The notes: generated from the letters alone by a model not told the origin. A stretch of 64,000 nt of DNA from Brevundimonas sp. UBA7506 (GCF_002479495.1 NZ_DLNQ01000015.1:317496-381495), one strand, 5' to 3'; positions 45,357 through 54,225 are shown, numbered from the stretch's first letter. Numbers and translations: made by a program.

Positions 45357-45504
45357 CGTCATCCTCCGGCGAGCGGAGCGAGACCGGGGGACCCAGCAGC
45401 GCCGAAGGCGATCTTTAATGCGATAGCGGCGCGTGGGCTTTCGCCCTCCGGGCGCCGCTGGGTCCCCCGGTCAGCGCCGCTGCGCGGCTTGCCGGAGGAT
45501 GACG
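45357..45504. repeat. 148 bp nested palindromic repeat
   Basis: The outer arms CGTCATCCTCCGGC/GCCGGAGGATGACG (14 bp, 45357-45370 and 45491-45504) enclose inner 16 bp arms GACCGGGGGACCCAGC and its complement (45382-45397 and 45457-45472). The loop holds further GC-rich hairpins. It is unrelated to the repeat at 34816. It lies between the helicase and ybaK and contains no gene. Confidence 0.85.
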
Positions 45505-45566
45505 AAAGAGAAGGGCGTGAGGTCAGGAATGACGGCGACGGGAAAGCTGGGCTAAAGCTTGCGACC

Positions 45567-46040
45567 ATGTCCAAGACCACCCCTGCGACCGTGGCCCTCA
45601 CCAAGGCCGGCGTCGCCTTTGAGCTCTTCCCCTACGACTATGACCCCGACGCGCCGCGCGTGGGGCTGCAGGCGGCCGAGGCGCTCGGCTGGGCGCCGGA
45701 ACAGGTGTTCAAGACCCTGATGACCCTGGTGGACGCCAAGCCCGCCTGCGTCATCGTCCCGTCCGACTGCGAGGTCAGCATGAAGAAGCTGGCGGCGGTC
45801 CTCGGAGCCAAGTCGGCCCAGATGATGAAGCCGACCGACGCCGAACGCCTCACCGGCTACAAGGTCGGCGGCGTCAGCCCCTTCGGCCAGAGGAAGGCCG
45901 TGCCGACCGTGATGGACGAGACGGCCATCCTGTTCGACCGCATCCTGATCAACGGGGGTCAGCGCGGCCTGCTGCTGGGCCTGACGCCCGACGAGGCGGC
46001 GCGGGCGGCGGGTGCGAAAATGGCCGACCTGACCGCCTGA
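45567..46040 (+). CDS. ybaK: Cys-tRNA(Pro)/Cys-tRNA(Cys) deacylase YbaK
   Basis: A 157-residue trans-editing enzyme that hydrolyses Cys-tRNA(Pro). The family blocks are TPATVALTKAGVAFEL, the catalytic region VPSDCEVSMKKLAAVLGAK, and GYKVGGVSPFGQRKAVPTV followed by INGGQRGLLLGL. The length is normal. I chose the ATG at 45567 (MSKTTPATV) over an earlier in-frame ATG at 45489 that would start inside the palindromic repeat. Confidence 0.94.
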   Translation: MSKTTPATVALTKAGVAFELFPYDYDPDAPRVGLQAAEALGWAPEQVFKTLMTLVDAKPACVIVPSDCEVSMKKLAAVLGAKSAQMMKPTDAERLTGYKVGGVSPFGQRKAVPTVMDETAILFDRILINGGQRGLLLGLTPDEAARAAGAKMADLTA

Positions 46041-46043
46041 GCC

Positions 46044-46478
46044 CTACCCTTCGAACGTCACCACCACGCTTTCAGCAGAGCGATCGGCTTCGCCGTGGAA
46101 GACCGCCTCGATGTTGTTGCCGTCGGGGTCCAGCAGGAAGGCGGCGTAATAGCCGGGATGATAGGGCCGTTCGCCCGGCGCCCCGTTGTCGGTTCCGCCC
46201 GCCGCCAGACCCGCCTTGTGGAAGGCCTCGACCATGGCCCGGTCACGCGCCTGAAAGGCCAGATGGCAGCGGCCCGTCGGGCGCCCCGCCGAGGCCGCGC
46301 TGTCCACCGCCGAGACGAACAGCTCGTCGGCCCAGAAGAAGCGCTCGGCCTCGCCGCCGATCGGCACGCCGAGCGCCTCCAGCACCGCGCCGTAGAAGCG
46401 GCGGCTGGCCTCAAGGTCCGGCGTCACCAGTTGCAGATGGTCGATCAGCCGGCCGCGGTGCAGCTGTTGGGTTTCCAT
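46044..46478 (-). CDS. VOC family protein (glyoxalase/dioxygenase fold)
   Basis: A 144-residue vicinal-oxygen-chelate protein. It begins LIDHLQLVTPDLEASRRFY (a metal-ligand His), and a second conserved region includes GRCHLAFQARDRAMVEAFHK (His) and YYAAFLLDPDGNNIEAVFHG (Glu), giving a typical His-His-Glu metal site. The reaction is unknown: lyase, dioxygenase or resistance protein. ATG 46478 was chosen; the longer open frame upstream has no support. It is convergent with ybaK, 3 bases apart. Confidence 0.87.
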   Translation of the reverse strand: METQQLHRGRLIDHLQLVTPDLEASRRFYGAVLEALGVPIGGEAERFFWADELFVSAVDSAASAGRPTGRCHLAFQARDRAMVEAFHKAGLAAGGTDNGAPGERPYHPGYYAAFLLDPDGNNIEAVFHGEADRSAESVVVTFEG

Positions 46479-46580
46479 GGGCCTTGTCTCCTGTCGGGGC
46501 GCGATTCGAACGGTCGACAGGGTGGCCCGTTCCTGCTGACAGGGCGTGTCAGCAGCCGCGCGTCCTGCTAAACCGCGCCC

Positions 46581-47645
46581 ATGACCGACGCATCCGCCGA
46601 ACCTGTCCGCCACAGCCGCAAGGGGCTGATCATCCCCTTCGCCATCGTCTTCGTCGGCCTGGCCCTGTGGACCGGTTGGTGGTTCGTCCTGACGCAGCAG
46701 ATCGAGCAGAAGCTGGAAGGCCGCATCGCCCGGCTGGAGCAGTCGGGCTGGACGGTGAAGCATGCGGGCGTCACCACGACCGGCTGGCCCCTGCGGGCGC
46801 GGGTGGCGATGAAGCATGTCGACATCGTCGCCCCCTCGGGCCATGCCGTCGCCGCGCCCGAGATCGTGGCCGAGGCCAACGCCTACAACCCGACCAAGTG
46901 GGTGATCGCCGCGCCGGACGGTCTGGTTCTGACGCGCGGGGCCAAGGGCAAGACGGCGGTGCGCGCCGAGACCATCCGCATGAGCATCCATGGCCTGACC
47001 CAACGCTGGCCCAATGTCGCGGTCGAGCTGGCCAAGCCGGTCTTCACCGCCCTGCCGGACGCCGAACCCTTCCCCCTGGCCAAGGCCGGGCTGGTCCAGT
47101 TCTACATGCGACCGCACGTGGCTGGGTCGAACACGCCGACCGATGACGTCGATGTCCTGTTCCGCCTGGTCGACGGCGAGGGCCGCCCGAACGGGCCGGT
47201 CGAGGGCCTGACCCAGTCCGGCAAGCTGAACGCCCAGGTCGAGGCCGTGATCGAGAAGGCCAGCGCCCTGAAGGGCGCCGACGCCCAGGGCCTGCTGTCG
47301 GCTTGGACCGCCGCCGGCGGCCGCTTCATCGACATGAAGGGCGAACTGGGCGCGGGCGAGAGCAAGACCTTCCTGTCCAGCCCCGCCCTGTCGGCCGACG
47401 ACAAGGGCCGTCTGGAAGGCGAGGTCTTCCTGCGGGCCGAGAAGCCTTTGGCCGCCATCGTCGGTCTGGCCGGGGCTACTCAGGGCGGGGCGGTGGACCG
47501 CGCCGCCGCCGCTCGCGCCGCCGCCGCCACGCCGCAGGGCGGAGCCGGCGATCAGGGGCAGGCCGTGGATCTGGTGCTGAACTTCAAGGGCGGGCGCACC
47601 TATCTGGGGCCCTTCGCCTTGGCCCCGGCACCCCAGCTGTTCTGA
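46581..47645 (+). CDS. DUF2125 domain-containing protein
   Basis: A 354-residue protein. An N-terminal anchor (about residues 15-35, GLIIPFAIVFVGLALWTGWW) is followed by a periplasmic domain. The segment WTVKHAGVTTTGWPLRARV and the repeated beta-rich layout match DUF2125, common in alphaproteobacteria and of unknown function, with some similarity to AsmA-type proteins. It is coupled to the next gene by TGATG (stop 47643-47645). Confidence 0.82.
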   Translation: MTDASAEPVRHSRKGLIIPFAIVFVGLALWTGWWFVLTQQIEQKLEGRIARLEQSGWTVKHAGVTTTGWPLRARVAMKHVDIVAPSGHAVAAPEIVAEANAYNPTKWVIAAPDGLVLTRGAKGKTAVRAETIRMSIHGLTQRWPNVAVELAKPVFTALPDAEPFPLAKAGLVQFYMRPHVAGSNTPTDDVDVLFRLVDGEGRPNGPVEGLTQSGKLNAQVEAVIEKASALKGADAQGLLSAWTAAGGRFIDMKGELGAGESKTFLSSPALSADDKGRLEGEVFLRAEKPLAAIVGLAGATQGGAVDRAAAARAAAATPQGGAGDQGQAVDLVLNFKGGRTYLGPFALAPAPQLF

Positions 47646-48325
47646 TGCTGGTCGAACCGCCCGAGGATGCCGAGCGTCTGGCCCTGGACCGCGCCCTGAT
47701 CGCGGCGGCGCGGGCGCGCATCGTGGCCGGGGCGCGCGGCTCCGCCGACGCCGACGCCATCGCCCTGCGCGACCTGCTGCGCGACATTCCGGCGGCGGAA
47801 CGTCCGGTCCTGCGCGCCGTGCTGGGCCGCATTGAGGCCGCGACCGGCCCGGCCCTGGCCACCTGCGGGCCGCTGTCGCAGGCCCTGGCCGCCGACCGTT
47901 GGGGGCTGATCGGCCGCCCGGTCGCGGAGCCTGATCAGGCGCTCGCGACCGCTCGGCAAGGCGGCCGCGCCCTGATCGACCTCGGCGTCCGGCCCTGGTG
48001 GGGCAAGCTTCTGGCCCTGCCCATGCTCAAGGTCATCGCCGCCTTGCCGGACGATGCGGCGGGCGTCCCGCGCGCCCTGCTGGTCTCGACCGAGGCCCCC
48101 GGCCCGACCGGCGACGACCGCACCTTCTGGGTCACCGACAGCCCCGCCTCCGACGCCCGCATCGTCGCGGCCCTGGGCGAGGCGGGGCTGATCGCCGCGC
48201 CGCTGACGGCGGGCGGCGGCTTGAAGCTGTTCGTCCTGACAGGCTATGTGCAGGCCGAGGACGGGCGGCTGAGCAACGCCCCCGGCCAGATGAGCGGCGT
48301 CATCGGCGCCGCCCCCGTTTACTGA
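47645..48325 (+). CDS. Unknown protein between DUF2125 and hisC (chorismate-mutase-like N-terminus?)
   Basis: A 226-residue protein I do not firmly recognise. The first ~75 residues are helical (LALDRALIAAARARIVAG ... LRAVLGRIEAATG) and faintly recall the AroQ chorismate mutase fold. The rest is mixed alpha/beta with PRALLVSTEAPGPTGDD and LKLFVLTGYV. There is no signal peptide. The start overlaps the DUF2125 stop by one base, and hisC follows 38 bases later. The aromatic-pathway idea rests mostly on this neighbourhood and is weak. Confidence 0.7.
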   Translation: MLVEPPEDAERLALDRALIAAARARIVAGARGSADADAIALRDLLRDIPAAERPVLRAVLGRIEAATGPALATCGPLSQALAADRWGLIGRPVAEPDQALATARQGGRALIDLGVRPWWGKLLALPMLKVIAALPDDAAGVPRALLVSTEAPGPTGDDRTFWVTDSPASDARIVAALGEAGLIAAPLTAGGGLKLFVLTGYVQAEDGRLSNAPGQMSGVIGAAPVY

Positions 48326-48326
48326 T

Positions 48327-48353
48327 CACGCATTTCGAGCCACGCATTTCGAG
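48327..48353 (+). repeat. 13 bp direct repeat in the hisC leader
   Basis: CACGCATTTCGAG occurs at 48327-48339 and 48341-48353, with a 14-base period. The second copy runs into the GAGG that serves as ribosome binding site of hisC. It looks like a local tandem duplication. Confidence 0.6.
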
Positions 48354-48363
48354 GATGACGCCC

Positions 48364-49467
48364 ATGACCGACGCGCCGAACGCCGCGCCCGCCCCCAAGC
48401 CCGGCATCCTCGACATCGCCCCCTATGTGGGCGGCAAGGGCTCGATCGCCGGTTTCGCCGAGCCGATGAAGCTGTCGTCGAACGAGAACGCTCTGGGCGC
48501 CGGCGAGAAGGCGCGCGACGCCTACGCCGCCGCGCTGAAGAATATCCACGTCTATCCCGACGGCCGCGCCACCAAGCTGCGCGAGGCCGTGGCCGCCCAT
48601 CACGGTCTGGAGCCCGAGCGCCTGATCTTCGGCAACGGCTCGGACGAGGTCTTCGCCCTGCTGAACCAGACCTATCTGCAGCCTGGGGACAACATCGTCA
48701 CCGGCCAGTACGGCTTCCTCGCCTACCGCATCTCGGCCAAGGCCTGCAGCGCCGAGGTCAAGCTGGCGCCCGAGCCGAACATGAAGGCCGAGGTCGAGGC
48801 CATTCTCGAACAGGTCGATGAGCGCACCAAGATCGTCTACGTCTCCAACCCGTCGAACCCGACCGGCAGCTGGAACTCGGGCGAGGAGATCCGCCGCCTG
48901 CACGCCGCCCTGCCGTCGCACATCATCCTGGTGGTCGACGAGGCCTATGCCGAGTTCGTGGTCGAGCCCGAGTGGGAGAGCGCCTTCGGCCTGGCTCGCG
49001 AGGCGTCGGACATCGTCGTCACCCGCACCTTCTCCAAGATTCACGGCCTGGGCGGCCTGCGCATCGGCTTCGGCTACGCCCCGCTGGCCATCGAGCAGGC
49101 GGTGGACCGCATCCGTTTGCCGTTCAACGTCTCGGTGCCGGGCCTCGACGCCGCCACAGCGGCCCTGTCGGACGAAGCCCACCAGAAGGCCTCGCGCGAT
49201 CTGGTGCTGGACTGGCGCCCGCGCATGACCCAGGCCATCCGCGGCTTCGGCTTCGAGGTCTTCCCCTCGGCGGGCAACTTCGTCCTGATCCGTTTCGCCG
49301 ACGAAAAACGCAGCGCCGCCGCCGCCAACGACTACCTGAACTCCAAGGGCATCATCGTGCGCCCGGTCGGCGGCTACGGTCTGCCCGACTGCCTGCGCGT
49401 CACCATCGGCACGGAAGACCAGAACCGCGCCGTGATCGACGCCCTCAGCGAGTTCGCCGCTAGCTGA
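48364..49467 (+). CDS. hisC: Histidinol-phosphate aminotransferase
   Basis: A 367-residue PLP-dependent class I/II aminotransferase of the HisC family. Markers are KLSSNENALGAGEKA, FGNGSDEVFALLNQTYL, the binding block YVSNPSNPTGSW, VVDEAYAEFV and the PLP lysine region TRTFSKIHGLGGLRIGFGY. It may act on histidinol phosphate and/or aromatic amino acids, as many alphaproteobacterial HisC2 copies do. ATG 48364 has GAGG nine bases upstream; the ATG at 48355 is too close to that site. Confidence 0.92.
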   Translation: MTDAPNAAPAPKPGILDIAPYVGGKGSIAGFAEPMKLSSNENALGAGEKARDAYAAALKNIHVYPDGRATKLREAVAAHHGLEPERLIFGNGSDEVFALLNQTYLQPGDNIVTGQYGFLAYRISAKACSAEVKLAPEPNMKAEVEAILEQVDERTKIVYVSNPSNPTGSWNSGEEIRRLHAALPSHIILVVDEAYAEFVVEPEWESAFGLAREASDIVVTRTFSKIHGLGGLRIGFGYAPLAIEQAVDRIRLPFNVSVPGLDAATAALSDEAHQKASRDLVLDWRPRMTQAIRGFGFEVFPSAGNFVLIRFADEKRSAAAANDYLNSKGIIVRPVGGYGLPDCLRVTIGTEDQNRAVIDALSEFAAS

Positions 49468-49473
49468 TTGGGC

Positions 49474-50262
49474 TTACTGCCCGCTGTTGAAACGGACGAC
49501 CCCGATCAGGCCCGCGCGCCAGACGTGGTCGTCCTCGACCAGCGGACTGTCCTTCAGATCGCCCAGACGCTGTTCGTAGTTGATGAAGCCGCCCATGCCG
49601 AAGCGGTCGCCTATCGGCACGGCCAGCAGGGCCACGGCGCCCAGACCGGTCAGTCCGCCGGACGGCTCGAACGCGGCATAGCCGCTGCCCGGCGCCTCGG
49701 CCGCCGTGACGCCGTAGTAGCGCTGGGCGCGTTCGTCGTTCCCGCCGCGCACATAGCCCATGGTCTGCAGCAGGCCGACGCGCGTCACGCGCTGGTGACC
49801 GACGGAGGCATAGTACTCCAGGCCCGCGTCGTCGCCGCTGACGTCGTGCTGGATGCGGCCGCCGACGACGATATTCCCCGGCAGGCGCTTGTAGGCGTAG
49901 AGCGCCGCGTCGGCGCCCAGTTCGGGGCGATCCAGACCTTCAATATCTCCGGCGGCGAAGCGCGGGCGCACCTGCACGCCCATGCGCAGATCGTCGCGCT
50001 TGACCGCGTTCCAGCCCAGACCGTCCAGCCCGTTGGCGTAGACCACGTCACGCCAGGAGGCCGAGCCCCAGGCGGTGAAGTTGAACTCGTCGTTGGTATT
50101 GCCGGTGGCGCTGAAGCCGCGCACCACCCCGCCGCCGATATCGACCTTCCACGTCGTCGGCGCCTCGACCGCCTCATAGGGCATGGACTGGGCCAGGGCG
50201 GAGGCGGCGGGCAGGGCGAACAGGGCGGCGGCCAGGGCGGCGAGCGCGACGCGTGAAGACAT
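49474..50262 (-). CDS. MipA/OmpV family outer membrane protein
   Basis: A 262-residue porin-like protein with a clean signal peptide (MSSRVALAALAAALFALPAA, then SALAQ). The mature part is a beta-barrel with alternating strands, including RYYGVTAAEAPGSGYAAFEP and ending WRAGLIGVVRFNSGQ. These features match MipA/OmpV, which includes a scaffold for MltA and PBP1B in E. coli. Start at 50262 because it gives the signal peptide. It is convergent with hisC. Confidence 0.82.
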   Translation of the reverse strand: MSSRVALAALAAALFALPAASALAQSMPYEAVEAPTTWKVDIGGGVVRGFSATGNTNDEFNFTAWGSASWRDVVYANGLDGLGWNAVKRDDLRMGVQVRPRFAAGDIEGLDRPELGADAALYAYKRLPGNIVVGGRIQHDVSGDDAGLEYYASVGHQRVTRVGLLQTMGYVRGGNDERAQRYYGVTAAEAPGSGYAAFEPSGGLTGLGAVALLAVPIGDRFGMGGFINYEQRLGDLKDSPLVEDDHVWRAGLIGVVRFNSGQ

Positions 50263-50315
50263 AGAAAGATCGCAGGTCAACGGCTGATGATATAGCCGTC
50301 CTGCAAAGCCGGTGT

Positions 50316-51023
50316 TTAGGGCCTCAACAAGGCGGTGGAGGCCGTTTCAATGCGGTTCTCCAGTTCGGCCATGAACTCGGCGCGCTTCAGGCCGGCAGGA
50401 ATGGGCGGCAGGAACTCAAAGACGATGGTGCCGGGATAGCGCTTGAATCCATGTGCCGGCCAGTGGACGCCCGAGTTGGTGGCGATGGGCCAGCAGGGGC
50501 TGTCGAGGTCGCGGTACAGGGCGGCGATGCCGGGCTTGTAGTCGGGGGCGGCGCCGATCTCGCCGCGCGTGCCTTCGGGGAAGATCAGGATCTGGCGGCC
50601 CTCGGCGTGACGGGCGCGGGCCTGACGCACCATGTCCTTCAGGGCCTTGGAATGGGCCGAACGGTCCACGGCGATCATCTTGGTCTTCCAGGCGAACCAG
50701 CCGAAGAAGGGCAGGGGCATCAGCTCCTTCTTCATGATGAAGCAGGTGTCGTCGAGGAAGGAGAAGGGGGCGATGACGTCCAGCATGCCCTGATGCTTGC
50801 AGGCCAGCAGGGCGGCGCCGGTCGGGCGATGCTCCAGGCCGCGCACTTCCACCTTGACGCCGGCGATCCAGCGCAGGCCGAACAGGACGAATTTCGACCA
50901 CAGCTTGATGACGCCCATGGCGGCGCCGTGCGGCATCAGCAGGGCCGGCGACAGGCCGACGGCGAAGATCACCATCGACAGATAGAGCCAGACGACGAAA
51001 AGCAGTGAGCGGACGGTGGTCAT
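50316..51023 (-). CDS. 1-acyl-sn-glycerol-3-phosphate acyltransferase (PlsC family)
   Basis: A 235-residue membrane acyltransferase making phosphatidic acid. There is one N-terminal membrane segment. Motif I is CKHQGMLD, a His-x4-Asp variant with HQGMLD. Motif III is FPEGTRGEIG, with a FLPPIPAG block later. It is the last gene of the ftsE-ftsX-ydcF-plsC run, starting one base after the ydcF stop. Confidence 0.9.
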   Translation of the reverse strand: MTTVRSLLFVVWLYLSMVIFAVGLSPALLMPHGAAMGVIKLWSKFVLFGLRWIAGVKVEVRGLEHRPTGAALLACKHQGMLDVIAPFSFLDDTCFIMKKELMPLPFFGWFAWKTKMIAVDRSAHSKALKDMVRQARARHAEGRQILIFPEGTRGEIGAAPDYKPGIAALYRDLDSPCWPIATNSGVHWPAHGFKRYPGTIVFEFLPPIPAGLKRAEFMAELENRIETASTALLRP

Positions 51024-51653
51024 TCAGGCAGCCTCGGGCTGGGTCGGCGGCGCGGCGCGTTCGGGATGATGGCCCCTAAGCCGATGCATCCCCTCGCGGC
51101 CCAGCACGGCCAGGTATTTCATGTATTCCAGCGTCATCCGCCGGGCGGTGACGGCGGCCCGCCACCAGCGCGAATTGTCCAGCGACGGCGTCGAGACGGC
51201 GTAGGGCGTCAGCCTGACCCCCGGCGCGGCGCCGCGAATTTCCAGCAGGCTGCGCGGCATGTGGTAGTCGGAGGTGACGACGATCAGGTCGTCATAGCCC
51301 TTGGCGCGGGCCCAGGCGGCGATCTCCTGGGCGTTGCCGACGGTGTTCTCGGCCTCGAAGCCCAGGTCGACGCAGCAGTTGAACAGCTTGCTGGAACCCG
51401 GCGTCAGGGCGCGCAGTTCCTGGCGGCGCACGTCGCGGTTGACGCCCGAGATCAGCACCCGGCGGCCCTTGTCCTGTTCCAGCAGGCGGATGGCCGCGTT
51501 GACCCGCTCGGCCGAGGGGCCGGTCAGGGCGACGATGGCGTCGGCGCGTACGGGCTCGGGCGCCGGCGTCAGGCCGCGCACGCGCTCGGCGAAGGCGAAC
51601 AACCCCACCAGCCACATCAGCGCCACCACGGCGATCAGCGTCAGGAACTTCAT
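51024..51653 (-). CDS. YdcF family protein (DUF218)
   Basis: A 209-residue protein with an N-terminal membrane anchor (LIAVVALMWLVGLFAFAE) and a Rossmann-like DUF218 domain: ADAIVALTGPSAERVNAA, VLISGVNRDVRRQEL, IVVTSDYHMPRSLLEI. Members such as ElyC/SanA/YdcF are linked to envelope integrity; the activity is unknown. It is in an operon with ftsEX and plsC. Confidence 0.88.
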   Translation of the reverse strand: MKFLTLIAVVALMWLVGLFAFAERVRGLTPAPEPVRADAIVALTGPSAERVNAAIRLLEQDKGRRVLISGVNRDVRRQELRALTPGSSKLFNCCVDLGFEAENTVGNAQEIAAWARAKGYDDLIVVTSDYHMPRSLLEIRGAAPGVRLTPYAVSTPSLDNSRWWRAAVTARRMTLEYMKYLAVLGREGMHRLRGHHPERAAPPTQPEAA

Positions 51654-51662
51654 GATGCTTAA

Positions 51663-52544
51663 CTAGCCACGCGCGCCCAGCTTCGCCAGAGCCGTGAAGC
51701 GGGCGGCCAGCAGGGCGACGCCGAAGGCCAGCACCGGACAGGCGATCAGGATGGCGAGGTCGGAGAAGGCCAGCGGCAGAGCCGGGGTCAGGCCGCCCTC
51801 GCCGCCGATCAGGCGCAGCAGGGCCAGAAGCAGGGCGGCGATCCCCGCCCCCAGGGCGCCGGCCTTCGCCGCCAGTCCGCCGAAGCGGCGCTGGAACAGG
51901 CCTGCGACATAGAAGTCCGAGGCGCCGTTCAGGCTCAGGGTCTCGATCACGCCGGCCTGGGCCGCCATGCCCGCGCGGGTGGCGTAGGCGATGACCGCCG
52001 CCGTCGCCGCCGCGATCAGCAGGAAGGCCGCGCCGGCCAGGGCGGTGATGACGCCCGCCGAACGCTCGACCTCGCCGCGCCACAGGCTGTGGTCGTCGAC
52101 GGTGGCGTCCAGCCCGGCCTCGGCCAGGGCGCGGCTCAGCGTCGGGGCGCTGGCCGGGGCCTGCGGGTCCAGCCGCACCGTGACCAGATAGGGCAGGGGC
52201 AGGTCGGGCAGGGCCGCCTCGCCGACCCAGGGCCGCAGCAGGCTTTCCGCCGCCTTGCGGTCCATGGCCTCGGCCTCGGCCACGCCCTTGACCCCGGCCA
52301 GGGTCTCGGCGGCGCGGGCGGCGGCGGTGGGGCCGGTCTCGTCCACGCGGGGGCGGACCTGCACCGTGGCCTCGGCCCGCAACTGGCGCGCCCAGCCGTG
52401 GGCGGCCCGGTCAGCGGCCAGGGCGCCGACGGCGGTGATGGAGGCGAGGAAGCACAGCACGGCGATGACCAGCATCAGCCAGCGCTCGCCGCCCGCTTCG
52501 CGCGACAACAGGCCGGGCCCTGTGGCGAAGAGGGCGCGGATCAT
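51663..52544 (-). CDS. ftsX: Cell division protein FtsX
   Basis: A 293-residue membrane partner of FtsE. It has four predicted membrane segments (one near the N-terminus, about 24-44, three at the C-terminus). A periplasmic loop (about 50-155) includes VQVRPRVDETGPTA. The C-terminal block IETLSLNGASDFYVAGLFQRRF is the family's coupling region. FtsEX controls wall hydrolases at division. Its ATG overlaps the ftsE stop by 4 bases. Confidence 0.92.
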   Translation of the reverse strand: MIRALFATGPGLLSREAGGERWLMLVIAVLCFLASITAVGALAADRAAHGWARQLRAEATVQVRPRVDETGPTAAARAAETLAGVKGVAEAEAMDRKAAESLLRPWVGEAALPDLPLPYLVTVRLDPQAPASAPTLSRALAEAGLDATVDDHSLWRGEVERSAGVITALAGAAFLLIAAATAAVIAYATRAGMAAQAGVIETLSLNGASDFYVAGLFQRRFGGLAAKAGALGAGIAALLLALLRLIGGEGGLTPALPLAFSDLAILIACPVLAFGVALLAARFTALAKLGARG

Positions 52545-53266
52545 GCGGCGGCTCCCGTCGGCTCGGTCAGACGCAGTTCGCCGTTCTCCAGCCGCAGCAC
52601 GGACGCGCCGACACGCGCGGCCAAGGCTTCGTCGTGGCTGGCGATCAGGACGGTGGCGCCCAGCTTGTTCAGCGACTGGAACAGCCGCATCAGCTTCTCG
52701 CCCATGGCCCGGTCGACGCTGCCGGTCGGTTCGTCGGCCAGAATCAGGCGGGGGCGGGTGATGACGGCGCGGGCGATGGCCAGGCGCTGCTTCTCGCCGC
52801 CGGACAGGGCGGGCGGCAGGGCGTCCATCCTCTGGCCCAGACCGACCCAGCGCAGCATCTCGGCCACGTCGGCGGCGTGATCGGCGGGCTTGCCGCCCGC
52901 CAGGGTCAGGGGCAGGGCGGCGTTTTCAAAGGCGGTCAGGTGATCGAGCAGGCGGAAGTCCTGAAACACCACCCCCATCCGCCGCCGGAAAGCGGGCACG
53001 CCGCCGCGCGGCAGGTCGGTGACGTTGCGGCCGAACAGACTGATTCGCCCCGTCTGCGGCCGCTCGGCCAGGGTCAGCAGCCGCAACAGCGAAGACTTGC
53101 CCGCGCCGGAGGGTCCGGTAAGGAAGTGGAAAGAGCCCTGCGGCAGACTTAGGTTAACGTCGCGCAGGACGTCGGGCCTGCCCGCATAGCCGAAACCCAC
53201 GCCCCGCAGGCGGACGGTGTCGGGCGCGGGTTCAGGGTCGGCGGCGCGTCGGGTCGAGTTTGGCAT
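52541..53266 (-). CDS. ftsE: Cell division ATP-binding protein FtsE
   Basis: A 241-residue ABC ATPase. Walker A is TGPSGAGKSSLLRLL, the Q-loop lies in VVFQDFRLLDHLTA, the signature is LSGGEKQRLAIARA and Walker B is LILADEPTGSVD. The FRLLDHLT segment is typical of FtsE. The adjacent ftsX gives the assignment. It is divergent from the zinc-ribbon protein gene with a 74-base gap. Confidence 0.95.
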   Translation of the reverse strand: MPNSTRRAADPEPAPDTVRLRGVGFGYAGRPDVLRDVNLSLPQGSFHFLTGPSGAGKSSLLRLLTLAERPQTGRISLFGRNVTDLPRGGVPAFRRRMGVVFQDFRLLDHLTAFENAALPLTLAGGKPADHAADVAEMLRWVGLGQRMDALPPALSGGEKQRLAIARAVITRPRLILADEPTGSVDRAMGEKLMRLFQSLNKLGATVLIASHDEALAARVGASVLRLENGELRLTEPTGAAA

Positions 53267-53340
53267 TCAGGTTTCGTATTGGACCGGGGCGTTGCGGGCG
53301 CCTCGACAGGAGGGGGCGTCGAGCCTCGCAGTCAGCCGAC

Positions 53341-54225
53341 ATGATACTGACCTGCCCCGCCTGCGCCACCAGCTATTTTGTTCCCGACGAGGCGATTGGC
53401 CCGAACGGCCGTCGCGTGCGCTGCAAGGCCTGCGGTCATGACTGGCGCGCGACGCTGGAGGACGAGCCTCTGGAACTGTCCGCCGCCGCCGACGAGCCGG
53501 TCGCCGAGGCCGCCGGTTTCGGCAAGCGCGAGGAGGCCCCCGAGACCCTTGCCGAGACGCCCGCGCCCGAACTGCCGCGCGCCTTCCGCGCCAAGGCCGA
53601 GCAGCAGCGCAAGATGCGTCGCGCGGCGACCCAGGGCGCCGTCTGGGCCGCCTTGGCCGTGGTCTTCCTGGCCCTGATCGGCGCCGCCTTCGCCTTCCGC
53701 CTGCCCATCGTTCAGGCCTGGCCCCAGGCCGCCGCCGTTTACAAACTGGTCGGCGCGCCGGTGAATTTGGCCGGGCTGGAGTTCGAGGCCGTCGGCATCC
53801 GCCTCGCCCCCTATGATCCGGGCAAGGTCGTGGTCTCCGGCGCTCTGCGCAATATTCGCGACAACGAGGTTGTGGCGCCGCCCGTGCGCGTGGCCCTGTT
53901 GAACGCCGCCGGGGCCGAGGTGGGGCATCGCATCGTGCGCCTGGAGGCCGCGCCGGTCTTGCCGGGGAAGGTGCTGGGCTTCGCCGTCGTCGTGCCCGAC
54001 GCGGATCACACGATCGCTGAAGCCAATTTCGATTTCGTGCTGGAGCCGAAGCGCGAGGCTCCCGCCGCGCCGGCCGAGGCACGCCCCGCCGAACCGGCTG
54101 CTCGTCGTGCGCCGCCCGCTGTCGAAGAGGGTCTGCGTCGCGGGACGGGCGCCGATATGACGCCCCGGGACGCCCAGCCCCTCGACAGCCGCCCCGCCCA
54201 GGGAGTATCCGCCGGGCATGGCTGA
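53341..54225 (+). CDS. Zinc-ribbon membrane protein (MJ0042-type zinc finger + DUF3426)
   Basis: A 294-residue protein. The N-terminal zinc ribbon MILTCPACATSYFVPDE ... RRVRCKACGH has two CxxC pairs. A transmembrane segment lies about 105-125 (AVWAALAVVFLALIGAAF). A C-terminal beta domain follows (VSGALRNIRDNEVVAPPVRV), as in DUF3426. It is common in alphaproteobacteria beside ftsE; the function is unknown. Its end overlaps the next start by 8 bases. ATG 53341 is chosen as it places the zinc ribbon at the N-terminus. Confidence 0.88.
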   Translation: MILTCPACATSYFVPDEAIGPNGRRVRCKACGHDWRATLEDEPLELSAAADEPVAEAAGFGKREEAPETLAETPAPELPRAFRAKAEQQRKMRRAATQGAVWAALAVVFLALIGAAFAFRLPIVQAWPQAAAVYKLVGAPVNLAGLEFEAVGIRLAPYDPGKVVVSGALRNIRDNEVVAPPVRVALLNAAGAEVGHRIVRLEAAPVLPGKVLGFAVVVPDADHTIAEANFDFVLEPKREAPAAPAEARPAEPAARRAPPAVEEGLRRGTGADMTPRDAQPLDSRPAQGVSAGHG

